Positions 7,036 to 14,514 of a stretch of 28,315 nucleotides of DNA are shown one piece after another. Source of the DNA: Bacillota bacterium (GTDB lineage: Bacteria; Bacillota; Clostridia; Christensenellales; Aristaeellaceae); contig JAEWVC010000096.1 of the NCBI GenBank assembly GCA_023459275.1, forward strand, positions 1 to 28,315, written 5' to 3'. The translations under genes and the position numbers were made by a program. Below the pieces are notes generated by a model. The model saw only the letters and a list, made by a program, of their open reading frames with translations, was not told where the DNA came from and ran no database searches. Every line of letters starts with the position of its first letter. The first letter of the stretch is position 1.

Positions 7036-8382
7036 TTACCCCAATACCATTTGCCTGAACGCCGGCAATACCGGGTCATCTGTCTTTTCCATCTGCTGCT
7101 TCAAAAGATGGCGAAAGCAAGAAACCTCCGCCTGATAGCCGGGCTCGTCAATCAGATTGTGAAGCGCATCCGGGTCCTTGGCGAAGTCATAAAATTCTTC
7201 CACGCAGCGGTAATTAAAAAAACGCACACGTTCCGCAATGCTTTCATCTTCTGTTGCAGCCATTTTCATGGCGCCGTATGTCAGGCCGGACATGGACTCG
7301 TTTTTATAAAAAGCGGTGCCGTCGGACCAGGCGTTGAAGATATAGCCGAAGCTGCGGCTCTGGATGCAGCGCATGGGGTACACGCCTTTTGCCGCGGTGA
7401 TATTGAACTGCGTGTATACCAAACCGCGGTCTTTTTGCGCCTCCCCTGTCAGGAGGGGCAGATAGCTGCGGCCGTCCGCCGGGCCGCCATAGGGGATTTG
7501 GAGGGCATCCAAGGCCGTGGCCATGAAATCCACACCGGCGATGCAGTCTTTTTTATTCCACTGCCCGCAGGGGATATGGCCCGGCCACCTGGCAATGAAG
7601 GGGGTCTTGGTACTGTTCAGATAGCAGTTTGCCTTGGCGAAGGGGAAAGCCATGCCGTTGTCGCTCATAAAAACCACAAGCGTGTCTTCCGCCAGCCCGG
7701 ACTCCTCCAAAGATTTCAAGACGGCGCCGACCGTTTCATCGCAGCGGTGGCAGCTGGTATAATACTGGGCCAATTCCGTGCGCACACCGGGGATGCCGGG
7801 TAAAAATCCGGGTACCCAGGCTTCCTCCGGCGTATATACTCTGGAGGCATAGGTATGGTACCCGTAGAATTGGGTCAATTCATCCTCACTGCCGGCAAAA
7901 GGTCTGTGGGGGTCGTGGGAGTTGGCCATCAGGAAAAAGGGCTTTCCCTGCTCCTTGGCCCGCTTGAAAAACGCGGCGGAATCCCGTCCATAGATATACG
8001 GGCTTCTGCCATGGTTGTTTTCGTGATTATACACATCATCAAAAAAATCCCAGGCAAACTTGTATTCCGGCAGGCAGTGCTTCGTTTTGCCGATAATGCC
8101 GTTCAAATAGCCGTGTTCCCGCAGGATCTCCGGCAGCGTCGCCACGTCCTCCCCAATGGGGTCAAAGCCCGGCGCGCCGTTATGGTGGGGATACAGGCCG
8201 GTGAGCATGCATTGCCGGGAAGGCTGGCAAACCGCAATGGTCACATGGGCATTGTCAAAGCGGATCCCCTCCAGGGCCAGCTTGTCCAGGTTGGGGGATA
8301 TGCTGTCGACAGGGCAGCCGAAGCAGCCAATGGTGTTGTAGTTCATATCGTCCGCCAATAGGAGAAGGAGGTTTGTAGGCAT
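7036..8382 (-). CDS. S1-family sulfatase (Cys-type), cytoplasmic
   Basis: This 448-aa protein is a formylglycine-dependent sulfatase. Cys52 in VCQPSRQCMLTG fits the CxPSR maturation motif, so it needs an anaerobic sulfatase-maturing enzyme or FGE encoded elsewhere. Metal ligands are visible: Asp11-Asp12 in LLADDMNYN and Asp241-Asn242 in FMSDNG. Lys99, His156/His159 and Lys259 fit the usual sulfate-binding positions. It begins directly with the first core strand (MPTNLLLLLADD), so there is no signal peptide and it should be cytoplasmic. I placed the start at 8382, about 9 nt after AAAGGGAA; the in-frame ATG at 8403 has no ribosome site. It sits between the binding protein and GH32 genes, which implies desulfation of an imported sugar. 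Confidence 0.88.
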   Translation of the reverse strand: MPTNLLLLLADDMNYNTIGCFGCPVDSISPNLDKLALEGIRFDNAHVTIAVCQPSRQCMLTGLYPHHNGAPGFDPIGEDVATLPEILREHGYLNGIIGKTKHCLPEYKFAWDFFDDVYNHENNHGRSPYIYGRDSAAFFKRAKEQGKPFFLMANSHDPHRPFAGSEDELTQFYGYHTYASRVYTPEEAWVPGFLPGIPGVRTELAQYYTSCHRCDETVGAVLKSLEESGLAEDTLVVFMSDNGMAFPFAKANCYLNSTKTPFIARWPGHIPCGQWNKKDCIAGVDFMATALDALQIPYGGPADGRSYLPLLTGEAQKDRGLVYTQFNITAAKGVYPMRCIQSRSFGYIFNAWSDGTAFYKNESMSGLTYGAMKMAATEDESIAERVRFFNYRCVEEFYDFAKDPDALHNLIDEPGYQAEVSCFRHLLKQQMEKTDDPVLPAFRQMVLG

Positions 8383-8455
8383 AGGTCTAGCTTCCCTTTC
8401 CATGATTTGCTTGCTTTGCTGTTGTTCCGCGCTGTTCCATGTCTTGTGATGCTTT

Positions 8456-8489
8456 GGGGGGATTTCCCGGCTTGCCGGAAAATCCCCCC
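8456..8489 (-). other. Strong intercistronic hairpin between binding protein and sulfatase genes
   Basis: Bases 8456-8471 pair with 8474-8489 over 16 positions with one mismatch (a C facing an A), including six G-C pairs at the base and a CCGGC/GCCGG top. No U-run follows on the minus strand, so it is not a classic terminator. Its place just after the binding-protein stop suggests a 3'-end stabiliser or processing point that keeps binding-protein mRNA above sulfatase and GH32 mRNA. Confidence 0.7.
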
Positions 8490-8510
8490 CTCCGCTGCTG
8501 CCGTGCTTTC

Positions 8511-10097
8511 TCAGTTCATGGCCGCAAGATATGTATCCAGGGCTTCCTGGCGGATGGCCATGTAGTCATCAAGGCCCATAGCCTTCAGCTGTTTCATAAA
8601 TCCGTCCCATTCCTGATCGATGCCGCCCTCTGCGATCCATTTGGCCGTCATATCGTTTACGTAAACGTTGATCTCGTTCACATAGCTGTTGATCGCTTCC
8701 AGCTGGTCTGCCGTATAGTTGATCATGGGATAGCTTTCCTTGGCCACATAATCCTTATATTGCGTGTCCAGGATTACCTTGCGCCCGGCGCCGCCCGCTT
8801 CCATTTGAATCAGCGTGCCGTACACATCTTCCAGCACTGCGCAGGGGGAACCGCCGCCGGCGTTGCCGGGCGTGTTGTGGAAGCGTACTTCTTCCTTCGT
8901 CAGGACGCCTCCCGTAAGGCGCTCATAATCCGCCTGCAGCAGTCCGCTGTCATTTTTGACAAATATGTCTTCCAGGGTTCCCCAGTTCATTTCGATGGAG
9001 GTCATGGTGTCATACAGGCCGTCCACCCACCTCATTACCAGCGCCGGGTCCTTGCAATCCTTTGTGATGGCAAAAGTATGCTTGCGGACTTCACTGTTGT
9101 TTGCGCGGCCCCAGAGGCGCACGCCATTCACGTTGATCAGCGGGGTGACGGCCACAAAGTCCGCTGCCGCCCGCGCCGTGCCTACGATCTGGAAGTCGCG
9201 CCATACGCACATGCTGCCGATACGGTTGGTCTCGCTCTGCCCTTTGGCCACCATCTGGCTATAGGACTGGGTAAAAAATTCCGGGTCGATCAGCCCTTCC
9301 TGATACATGCTGTTGAAGGTTTCCACGGCAGCCTTGTACGCATCCTTATCGGCGGTGAAAATCGCTTTCCCGTCCTCCACCACGATATGGTCGGGGTTGT
9401 CGGGCCGCCCGAACGCGCTGAACAGGTTGAAGAGGCCCTGCTGTTCGTTCCCGTAAATTCCTGTAAAGGGGATTTCATCATTGGGGTCGCCGTTGCCGTT
9501 GGCATCCTGCTCCTTGAAGGCACGCAGGACGTTGATATACTCTTCCATGGTATTGGGCATTTGCAGCCCCAGGTTATTGAGCCATGTCTGATTGATGTAC
9601 AAAATGCTCTGCACATAGATGATGCCCATTTCCTCCACATACGGCAGGGTATAGATGTGGCCGTCGGGCATGGTGCTGTCTGCCTTGGCCTGGGGCCGCG
9701 CTTCAAACAACGCCGTAATGTTGGGGGCATATTCCGCGATCAGGTCCTCCAGGGGGATCAGGTATCCCTGGCTGCCATAGACCATGACGTCATAGTCCGT
9801 CAATGTCTTGCCGAAAAACGCGTCCGGCAAGTCACCGGTGGCCAGCAGCAGGTTTTTCTTTTCCTCAAACCCTTCGCTGGGAATCAGTTCCCAATCGATA
9901 TGGACCCCTGTGAGCCCCTCATACTTTTGGATGAAGGGCATGTCATTGAAGTCAATGTGCTGGGGCGCCTTCTTGGCTACAAAGTGCAGCGTGACAGGCG
10001 CTTCCGAAAGCTTTTCCACCGTGATGGCCATGGCCGGCATCGCGCCCAGCAGCAGGGACAGACAGACCAGCAGGGACAGCAGCCGTTTTGGTTTCAT
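8511..10097 (-). CDS. ABC transporter extracellular sugar-binding protein
   Basis: This 528-aa protein is the large solute-binding type that accompanies LplB/LplC-class permeases for complex oligosaccharides. It has a signal peptide (MKPKRLLSLLVCLSLLLGAM, cleavage probably after AMA, residue 24), then typical family features: FIQKYEGLTGVHIDWELIPS, NLLLATGDLPDAFF, and an EF-hand-like DANGNGDPNDEIPF loop that may bind calcium. The only Cys in the signal region (residue 12) follows Val, so there is no lipobox. Most Gram-positive binding proteins are lipoproteins, so how this one is retained is unclear. GGAGGA lies 7 nt before the ATG. It follows the two permeases by 41 nt. Confidence 0.9.
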   Translation of the reverse strand: MKPKRLLSLLVCLSLLLGAMPAMAITVEKLSEAPVTLHFVAKKAPQHIDFNDMPFIQKYEGLTGVHIDWELIPSEGFEEKKNLLLATGDLPDAFFGKTLTDYDVMVYGSQGYLIPLEDLIAEYAPNITALFEARPQAKADSTMPDGHIYTLPYVEEMGIIYVQSILYINQTWLNNLGLQMPNTMEEYINVLRAFKEQDANGNGDPNDEIPFTGIYGNEQQGLFNLFSAFGRPDNPDHIVVEDGKAIFTADKDAYKAAVETFNSMYQEGLIDPEFFTQSYSQMVAKGQSETNRIGSMCVWRDFQIVGTARAAADFVAVTPLINVNGVRLWGRANNSEVRKHTFAITKDCKDPALVMRWVDGLYDTMTSIEMNWGTLEDIFVKNDSGLLQADYERLTGGVLTKEEVRFHNTPGNAGGGSPCAVLEDVYGTLIQMEAGGAGRKVILDTQYKDYVAKESYPMINYTADQLEAINSYVNEINVYVNDMTAKWIAEGGIDQEWDGFMKQLKAMGLDDYMAIRQEALDTYLAAMN

Positions 10098-10138
10098 CGT
10101 TTTCTCCTCCTATATATAGAAGTTATTTGATAGCGCAA

Positions 10139-11029
10139 TCATCCCTTGACCGCGCCAATCATCACGCCTTTTTTGAAATATTTCTGCACGAAGGGGAAGA
10201 GGATGATAAGCGGGAGGTTTGCCACGATAATGGCGCAGTATTTGATCATCTCAGCGATCCGCTGCTGCTTTACCAGGGAATCGTCCAGCGCGGACGTATC
10301 GCTGGCCGCCGAGGAGCTGATGAGCAGGATGTCCCGCAGAACGATTTGAAGGGGGTACTTTTCATAATCCCGCAGATAGATCAAGGCGTTGAAATAGGCA
10401 TTCCAATGCTCTACCGCGTAATAGAGCACCATGACCATGATGATCGCCTTGGACAAAGGCAGCACGATTCTGAAAAAGAAGCGGAAATCGGAGCATCCGT
10501 CCAGGCTGGCCGCTTCCCGGAGTTCGCCGGGGATCGTGGTCTGGAAAAACGTGCGGCAGATGAGAACGTTGAACACATTCAGCGCGTTGGGCAGGATCAT
10601 GGCCCCCAGACGGTTGATGAGGTTCAGGTCCTTGACCACCATGTACAAGGGGATCAGGCCGCCTGAAAAGAACATGGTGAAGATAAACAGCAGCGCATAG
10701 AACCGCCGGCCCTTCAAGTCCGGCCTGGACAGCGCATAGCCCGCGGGCAAAGTGATGGCTACGTTCAGCGCGGTGCCCGAAACCATGTACAAAAGGGAAT
10801 TGCCGTACCCCGTCCAAATGGTATTGTATTGCAGCAGCCGCCCGTATCCCTCCAGGGAGAACCCCACCGGGAACAGCCACACCTCGCCTCTTTGCACCGC
10901 GAAGGGATCGCTGAAGGAAGCGATGAGCACAAAGAACAAAGGATAAAGAATCAACAGGGTCCAAAGGCCCAGGATCAGGGAGTTGACAAGCAGAATCCCC
11001 CTGTCTTCCCGGCTCAAGGCAACTTTCAA
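10139..11029 (-). CDS. Carbohydrate ABC transporter permease, LplC-like
   Basis: This 296-aa inner-membrane permease of the MalG/LplC class has about six hydrophobic segments (the first at about 12-38). Its cytoplasmic EAA loop at 169-191 (GELREAASLDGCSDFRFFF) contacts the ATPase. The ending FVQKYFKKGVMIGAVKG is typical of the family. The start is a TTG at 11029, 7 nt after AAGGAGGGG; no ATG is suitably placed. It begins 16 nt after the stop of the partner permease. No ATPase gene is present in the window. Systems of this class commonly use a shared MsmK/UgpC-like ATPase encoded elsewhere. Confidence 0.92.
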   Translation of the reverse strand: MKVALSREDRGILLVNSLILGLWTLLILYPLFFVLIASFSDPFAVQRGEVWLFPVGFSLEGYGRLLQYNTIWTGYGNSLLYMVSGTALNVAITLPAGYALSRPDLKGRRFYALLFIFTMFFSGGLIPLYMVVKDLNLINRLGAMILPNALNVFNVLICRTFFQTTIPGELREAASLDGCSDFRFFFRIVLPLSKAIIMVMVLYYAVEHWNAYFNALIYLRDYEKYPLQIVLRDILLISSSAASDTSALDDSLVKQQRIAEMIKYCAIIVANLPLIILFPFVQKYFKKGVMIGAVKG

Positions 11030-11045
11030 GGCTTGTCCCCTCCTT

Positions 11046-11951
11046 TCACCACAGGCTGCTTTCCGTCAGCCGCCGGCTGATGGTGTTGGCAATCACCAGC
11101 AGCACCACATTGATTACATTGTTAAACAAGCCCACCGCCGTGGAATAATCATATTTCACCTGCAAAAGGCCCACCTTGTACACATACGTGGCAATGATCT
11201 CCGATGTGCTGCTGTTCAAAGAATTCTGCATCAGGTATGCCTTTTCAAAACCGATGCTCATGATGTTGCCCATGCCCATGATGAACATCATGGAGATCAC
11301 CGGCAGGATGCCCGGCATCTCGATATGCAGGATCCGCTGCCAGCGGTTGGCCCCGTCGATAGTGGCCGCCTCATACAGCCCGGGATCAATGCCCGAAAGG
11401 GCCGCGATATAGATGATGGCGTTCCATCCCGCGTTTTTCCACACCCCTGAGAACACATACAGGTGCCGGAAGGCGGAGGCCTTGCCGATATAGTTCACCC
11501 TTTCCCCGCCAAGGGCTGCCGCAAGATTGTTGACAAGGCCGTTGCTCAGGGAAAAGAAAACGTTGATCATGCCCACCAGCACTACCACGGAAATAAAGTG
11601 GGGCACGTAGAACACATTCTCCATCAGGGCTTTCCGCTTGGCGTTGCCTACCTGGTTGAGCATCAGGGCCAGCAGGATGGGCACAGGAAAGGATACCAGC
11701 AGCTCGTACAGGCTTAGGGCCAGGGTGTTGGAAAGCACCCGGCTGAACTGGTAGGAATGGAAAAAGTCCCGGAAATGCTTGAAGCCCACCCAGGGCGCCC
11801 TGGCGATCTCCAGCCCCGGCATGTACTTTTTAAAGGCAAGCTGTATGCCGTAAATGGGCCAGTACTTGAAGATGATAATATACAGAAGCGCCGGCAGCAG
11901 CATCAAAAACAATTGATATCCCTTCAGGCTCCGCCTGATCCTGTTGAGCAT
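11046..11951 (-). CDS. Carbohydrate ABC transporter permease, LplB-like
   Basis: This 301-aa permease of the MalF/LplB class pairs with the LplC-like protein to form the membrane channel. It has the family N-terminus (YQLFLMLLPALLYIIIFKYW, then PIYGIQLAFKKY), about six membrane segments, and the EAA loop at 191-213 (GLYEAATIDGANRWQRI). I chose the ATG at 11951, since GGAGG lies 6 nt upstream. In-frame ATGs at 12026 and about 11996 follow G-runs with poor spacing and would add an Arg-rich tail not usual in the family. It is the first gene of the five-gene operon, preceded by a leader of about 250 nt from the promoter at 12216-12243. Confidence 0.9.
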   Translation of the reverse strand: MLNRIRRSLKGYQLFLMLLPALLYIIIFKYWPIYGIQLAFKKYMPGLEIARAPWVGFKHFRDFFHSYQFSRVLSNTLALSLYELLVSFPVPILLALMLNQVGNAKRKALMENVFYVPHFISVVVLVGMINVFFSLSNGLVNNLAAALGGERVNYIGKASAFRHLYVFSGVWKNAGWNAIIYIAALSGIDPGLYEAATIDGANRWQRILHIEMPGILPVISMMFIMGMGNIMSIGFEKAYLMQNSLNSSTSEIIATYVYKVGLLQVKYDYSTAVGLFNNVINVVLLVIANTISRRLTESSLW

Positions 11952-12208
11952 GCCGGTCCTCCGGCGCCCTCCCGTGTTGAGCACCACGCCGCGCATCCCC
12001 CCTTTCCTGCGGAGAAAGCGTATCATCCCCCCGCTTACCGCGTCAATCAGCCATATTTTCTCCCCATGGCCGGATTTGCAGGGAACGATCCGCGGCGATC
12101 GGCAAAAAATACGGGGATATGCCGTTGTTGACCATGCCGGGAAAGCGCTGCACCGGCTGGCCTTGCGTACTTTCCCACAATCTTCCTTTGTTGAAGAGGG
12201 CTACGGGC
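11952..12208 (-). promoter_or_regulatory. Long 5' leader of the ABC transporter operon with a dyad
   Basis: If the promoter at 12216-12243 is used, about 250 nt are transcribed before the LplB-like ATG. No convincing gene lies here. A 66-codon frame (12043-12243) has no ribosome site. The clearest element is a symmetric site at 12136-12157: arms GCCGG and CCGGC around a central AGCGCT with 3-bp gaps on each side, the form of a LacI-family operator. A second weak dyad (CGATC / GATCG) lies near 12087-12102. The function of both is unproven. Confidence 0.4.
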
Positions 12209-12220
12209 TCATGGTATAAT
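12191..12220 (+). promoter_or_regulatory. Extended -10 promoter for the AraC-family regulator
   Basis: TTGAAG (12191-12196), an 18-bp spacer and TATAAT (12215-12220) preceded by TGG form an extended -10 promoter. The 11-mer CATGGTATAAT is identical to those at 1795-1785 and 19619-19629. Its -10 box overlaps the -10 box of the opposite-strand ABC operon promoter by five bases. Confidence 0.7.
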
Positions 12221-12243
12221 AGATAAAATAATGAGAGGAGCAA
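12216..12243 (-). promoter_or_regulatory. Promoter for the ABC transporter-sulfatase-GH32 operon
   Basis: On the minus strand, TTGCTC (12243-12238), a 16-bp spacer and TATTAT (12221-12216) make a reasonable sigma-A promoter. Because it shares its -10 bases with the regulator promoter on the other strand, the two cannot be occupied at once. The upstream half falls over the regulator's ribosome site and start. Confidence 0.5.
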
Positions 12244-12253
12244 AAATAGCCGG

Positions 12254-14479
12254 ATGAAGCGTTTTCTCGGGAACCGCCGCTTTTATGCAAGGCTTTTTTT
12301 GTCCTACGTGCTGGTTTTCATGCTTCCGATGCTGGTGATTGCCGGCGCTTCGTACAGCTCGCTGATGAGCCGTTCCAAAAGCGCGCTGGAGCGGGAAGCG
12401 GAGGATTCCCTGAAGGCGGCCGTTTCGAATATCGACATCCACCTTTCCCAATTGCTGGAGCTTTCTGTTGCGCTGTCCTCGGACCCTTTGTTTTACCGCA
12501 GCAATCTGGAAAAGAGCGCCTACCGCGTCCGCCTGGCACAGCAGCGCCTGAACCAGTATTTTTATGCCAACACCTTTATCTACGAAACGCTTTTTTACCT
12601 GCGGGACAGCGGCTTGCTGTTTTCCTCCGGCGGTGTTTTCAACCCTGATTCCTTTGCCGCGTCTGTCTATGGCTTTGCGGATTGGACGGACGAAAGCTTC
12701 AGGGAAACCATCAATACCATGGAGAACCTGATGATCTTCCCCTCCCAGCCCGCCGCGCCCATCCACTTCCAAAAGGCTTCCGTAAATTTGATTACGCTTA
12801 TGTGGCAGATCCCGCGCAGCGCCTTTCACCCCTACGGGACGCTGATCTCCTTTGTTTCCGAAAAGACGCTGGCCTCCCTGATGAACTTTTCCTACGAGGA
12901 CGGCGGCTTTTTCTATGTCGTGGACGCGGAAGGAGAATCTCTTATGGCCTCCGCCGGGCTTCCCGGCTCCTTCAGCCTGTCCGGTCTGCCCAAGGACACC
13001 ATGGAGGGTTCCCAGCTGCTGCGCGCGGCGGACGGAACCGCTTATTTGATTGCGGAGGCTTCCTCGGCCGTGTACGGGCTGCGGTTTTTCAGGGCACTGC
13101 CCTACCAGGCGCTGCTGGGAAATTTGCGGGCGGAGCAGACGCGCCTGCTGCTGCTGGTTTTCTTGACGTCCCTCCTGGGCATCCTGCTCATTGCCTGGCT
13201 GTCCCGGATCAACTACCATCCCCTGCGCCAGCTGTTTGAAATGATCAAAAGCTCCCTTTCCGCGCCGCCAAGCCCCTTAAAGAACGAGTTGGAAAGCACC
13301 AAGGCCATGCTGGGCGAACTGCTGGCGCGGGAGAAAATCAACCAGTCCGTATATAAGGCCTATATGGTGGAGCGGCTTTTGCGCGGCCGCTACGAGTCGT
13401 TTGAGGTTTTCAACATGCACGGGGCGCCCTACCGTTTCACGCTACCCTTTCAGACGCTGCGGGTGGCGGCCCTGTCCCTCTCCGGGGAGGGGACCGCGCC
13501 GGACAACTGGCAAAGGCTGATGACCCTGGCCGAGCCGGACACAAAAAGTGTGTTTTGCGTGGTGGAGCGTTCCAAAAAGCTGCTGGTGGTGCTCCTGAAC
13601 GGACGCCTTGGCGACCAGCGGGTGCAAAGCATTTTGACCGCCTTTTCCACCCTCGTTGCAGAAAACACAGGATACGAGGTAACTTCCGGCGTCAGCTCGC
13701 AGATCATGTCCCCGGCCCAGGGCCCCTCCGCTTACCTTCAGGCCATTACGGCCCTGGACCTGCGCATGCTGCTGGGAAGCCGCCGGGTGTATTTTTTTAC
13801 GGACGCCATCTACAACAGGGAGGAGGACACCCCCGGGATTGAAGCGAACCTCAACCGCCTGAAAAACCAGCTGATGCTATTAAGCAAGCAGCAAATCGCG
13901 GACGAAATCAACGAGATATGCGGCCTGATCCGTACCGCGGACTCGCTTTTTACGGCCCGGTACCAGTGCTTCCAGGCCATCAGCACCATTATGTCCTTTT
14001 CCAGAAGGCTGTCCCTGAGCTCTCCGCTGTCCGTTTCAAATTACGATCTTTTCGGGGTCTCTGAAATCCTGAGCATTGATGAACTGATCTCCATCCTCAA
14101 ACGGCTGTGCGACGAACTGTGCAATAAAATATCTGCCCCCGCCGCCGGCGCGCAGGAGCAGATGATCCAGGAGATCATGGCCTATCTGGAGGAAAGGGCG
14201 CTGGACCCCGGCTTTTCCCTCAAGCGCATGGCCGATCATTTCTCCATGTCGGATTCAAACATCAGCCGGTACTTCAAGCAAAAAACAGGGAACAACATTT
14301 CCGATATCATCGCCCAGGTCCGCATCAACGAGGCGAAGATCCTTTTGTCCGACACCGATCTGCCCATCCGGGATATCGTGGCCCGGGTAGGCTATTACGA
14401 CGTATCCAGCTTCATACGCAAGTTCAAGCAGATCGTTGGCGTCACGCCCGGCGAATACCGGAAAGAAAACCATGTATGA
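12254..14479 (+). CDS. Membrane-anchored AraC-family transcriptional regulator (YesN-type)
   Basis: This 741-aa protein joins an extracellular sensor to a cytoplasmic AraC DNA-binding domain. The first membrane helix is at about 13-33, an extracellular region runs to about 293 (sensor-like, with YVVDAEGESLMASAGLPGSF), and the second helix is at about 295-316 (LLLLVFLTSLLGILLIAW). A coiled linker and middle domain follow. The C-terminal pair of helix-turn-helix motifs (about 640-738) is visible in FSLKRMADHFSMSDSNISRYF and LPIRDIVARVGYYDVSSFIRK. Such proteins activate neighbouring sugar ABC operons. AGAGGAG ends 13 nt before the ATG, an unusually wide gap that suggests low expression. An 8-codon frame beginning at 12231 ends across this ATG. 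It diverges from the transporter operon. Confidence 0.9.
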   Translation: MKRFLGNRRFYARLFLSYVLVFMLPMLVIAGASYSSLMSRSKSALEREAEDSLKAAVSNIDIHLSQLLELSVALSSDPLFYRSNLEKSAYRVRLAQQRLNQYFYANTFIYETLFYLRDSGLLFSSGGVFNPDSFAASVYGFADWTDESFRETINTMENLMIFPSQPAAPIHFQKASVNLITLMWQIPRSAFHPYGTLISFVSEKTLASLMNFSYEDGGFFYVVDAEGESLMASAGLPGSFSLSGLPKDTMEGSQLLRAADGTAYLIAEASSAVYGLRFFRALPYQALLGNLRAEQTRLLLLVFLTSLLGILLIAWLSRINYHPLRQLFEMIKSSLSAPPSPLKNELESTKAMLGELLAREKINQSVYKAYMVERLLRGRYESFEVFNMHGAPYRFTLPFQTLRVAALSLSGEGTAPDNWQRLMTLAEPDTKSVFCVVERSKKLLVVLLNGRLGDQRVQSILTAFSTLVAENTGYEVTSGVSSQIMSPAQGPSAYLQAITALDLRMLLGSRRVYFFTDAIYNREEDTPGIEANLNRLKNQLMLLSKQQIADEINEICGLIRTADSLFTARYQCFQAISTIMSFSRRLSLSSPLSVSNYDLFGVSEILSIDELISILKRLCDELCNKISAPAAGAQEQMIQEIMAYLEERALDPGFSLKRMADHFSMSDSNISRYFKQKTGNNISDIIAQVRINEAKILLSDTDLPIRDIVARVGYYDVSSFIRKFKQIVGVTPGEYRKENHV

Positions 14480-14514
14480 CCTTGGTTCCCCATCTGGCAT
14501 TGCCTGCCGCGGCT

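Noticed and set aside
8439..10130. 563-codon open frame opposite the sugar-binding protein gene
   Set aside because: It mirrors the codon pattern of a clear binding-protein gene, is His/Val/Gly-rich, and has no ribosome site or recognisable domain.
12138..12153. CcpA cre-like AAAGCGCT in the operon leader
   Set aside because: The right half does not fit the cre consensus (CA at the end is missing) and the reverse reading needs a one-base gap. I kept it only as a generic dyad.
12043..12243. 66-codon frame in the leader of the sugar operon
   Set aside because: It begins within the predicted promoter, lacks a ribosome site and has no recognisable product.
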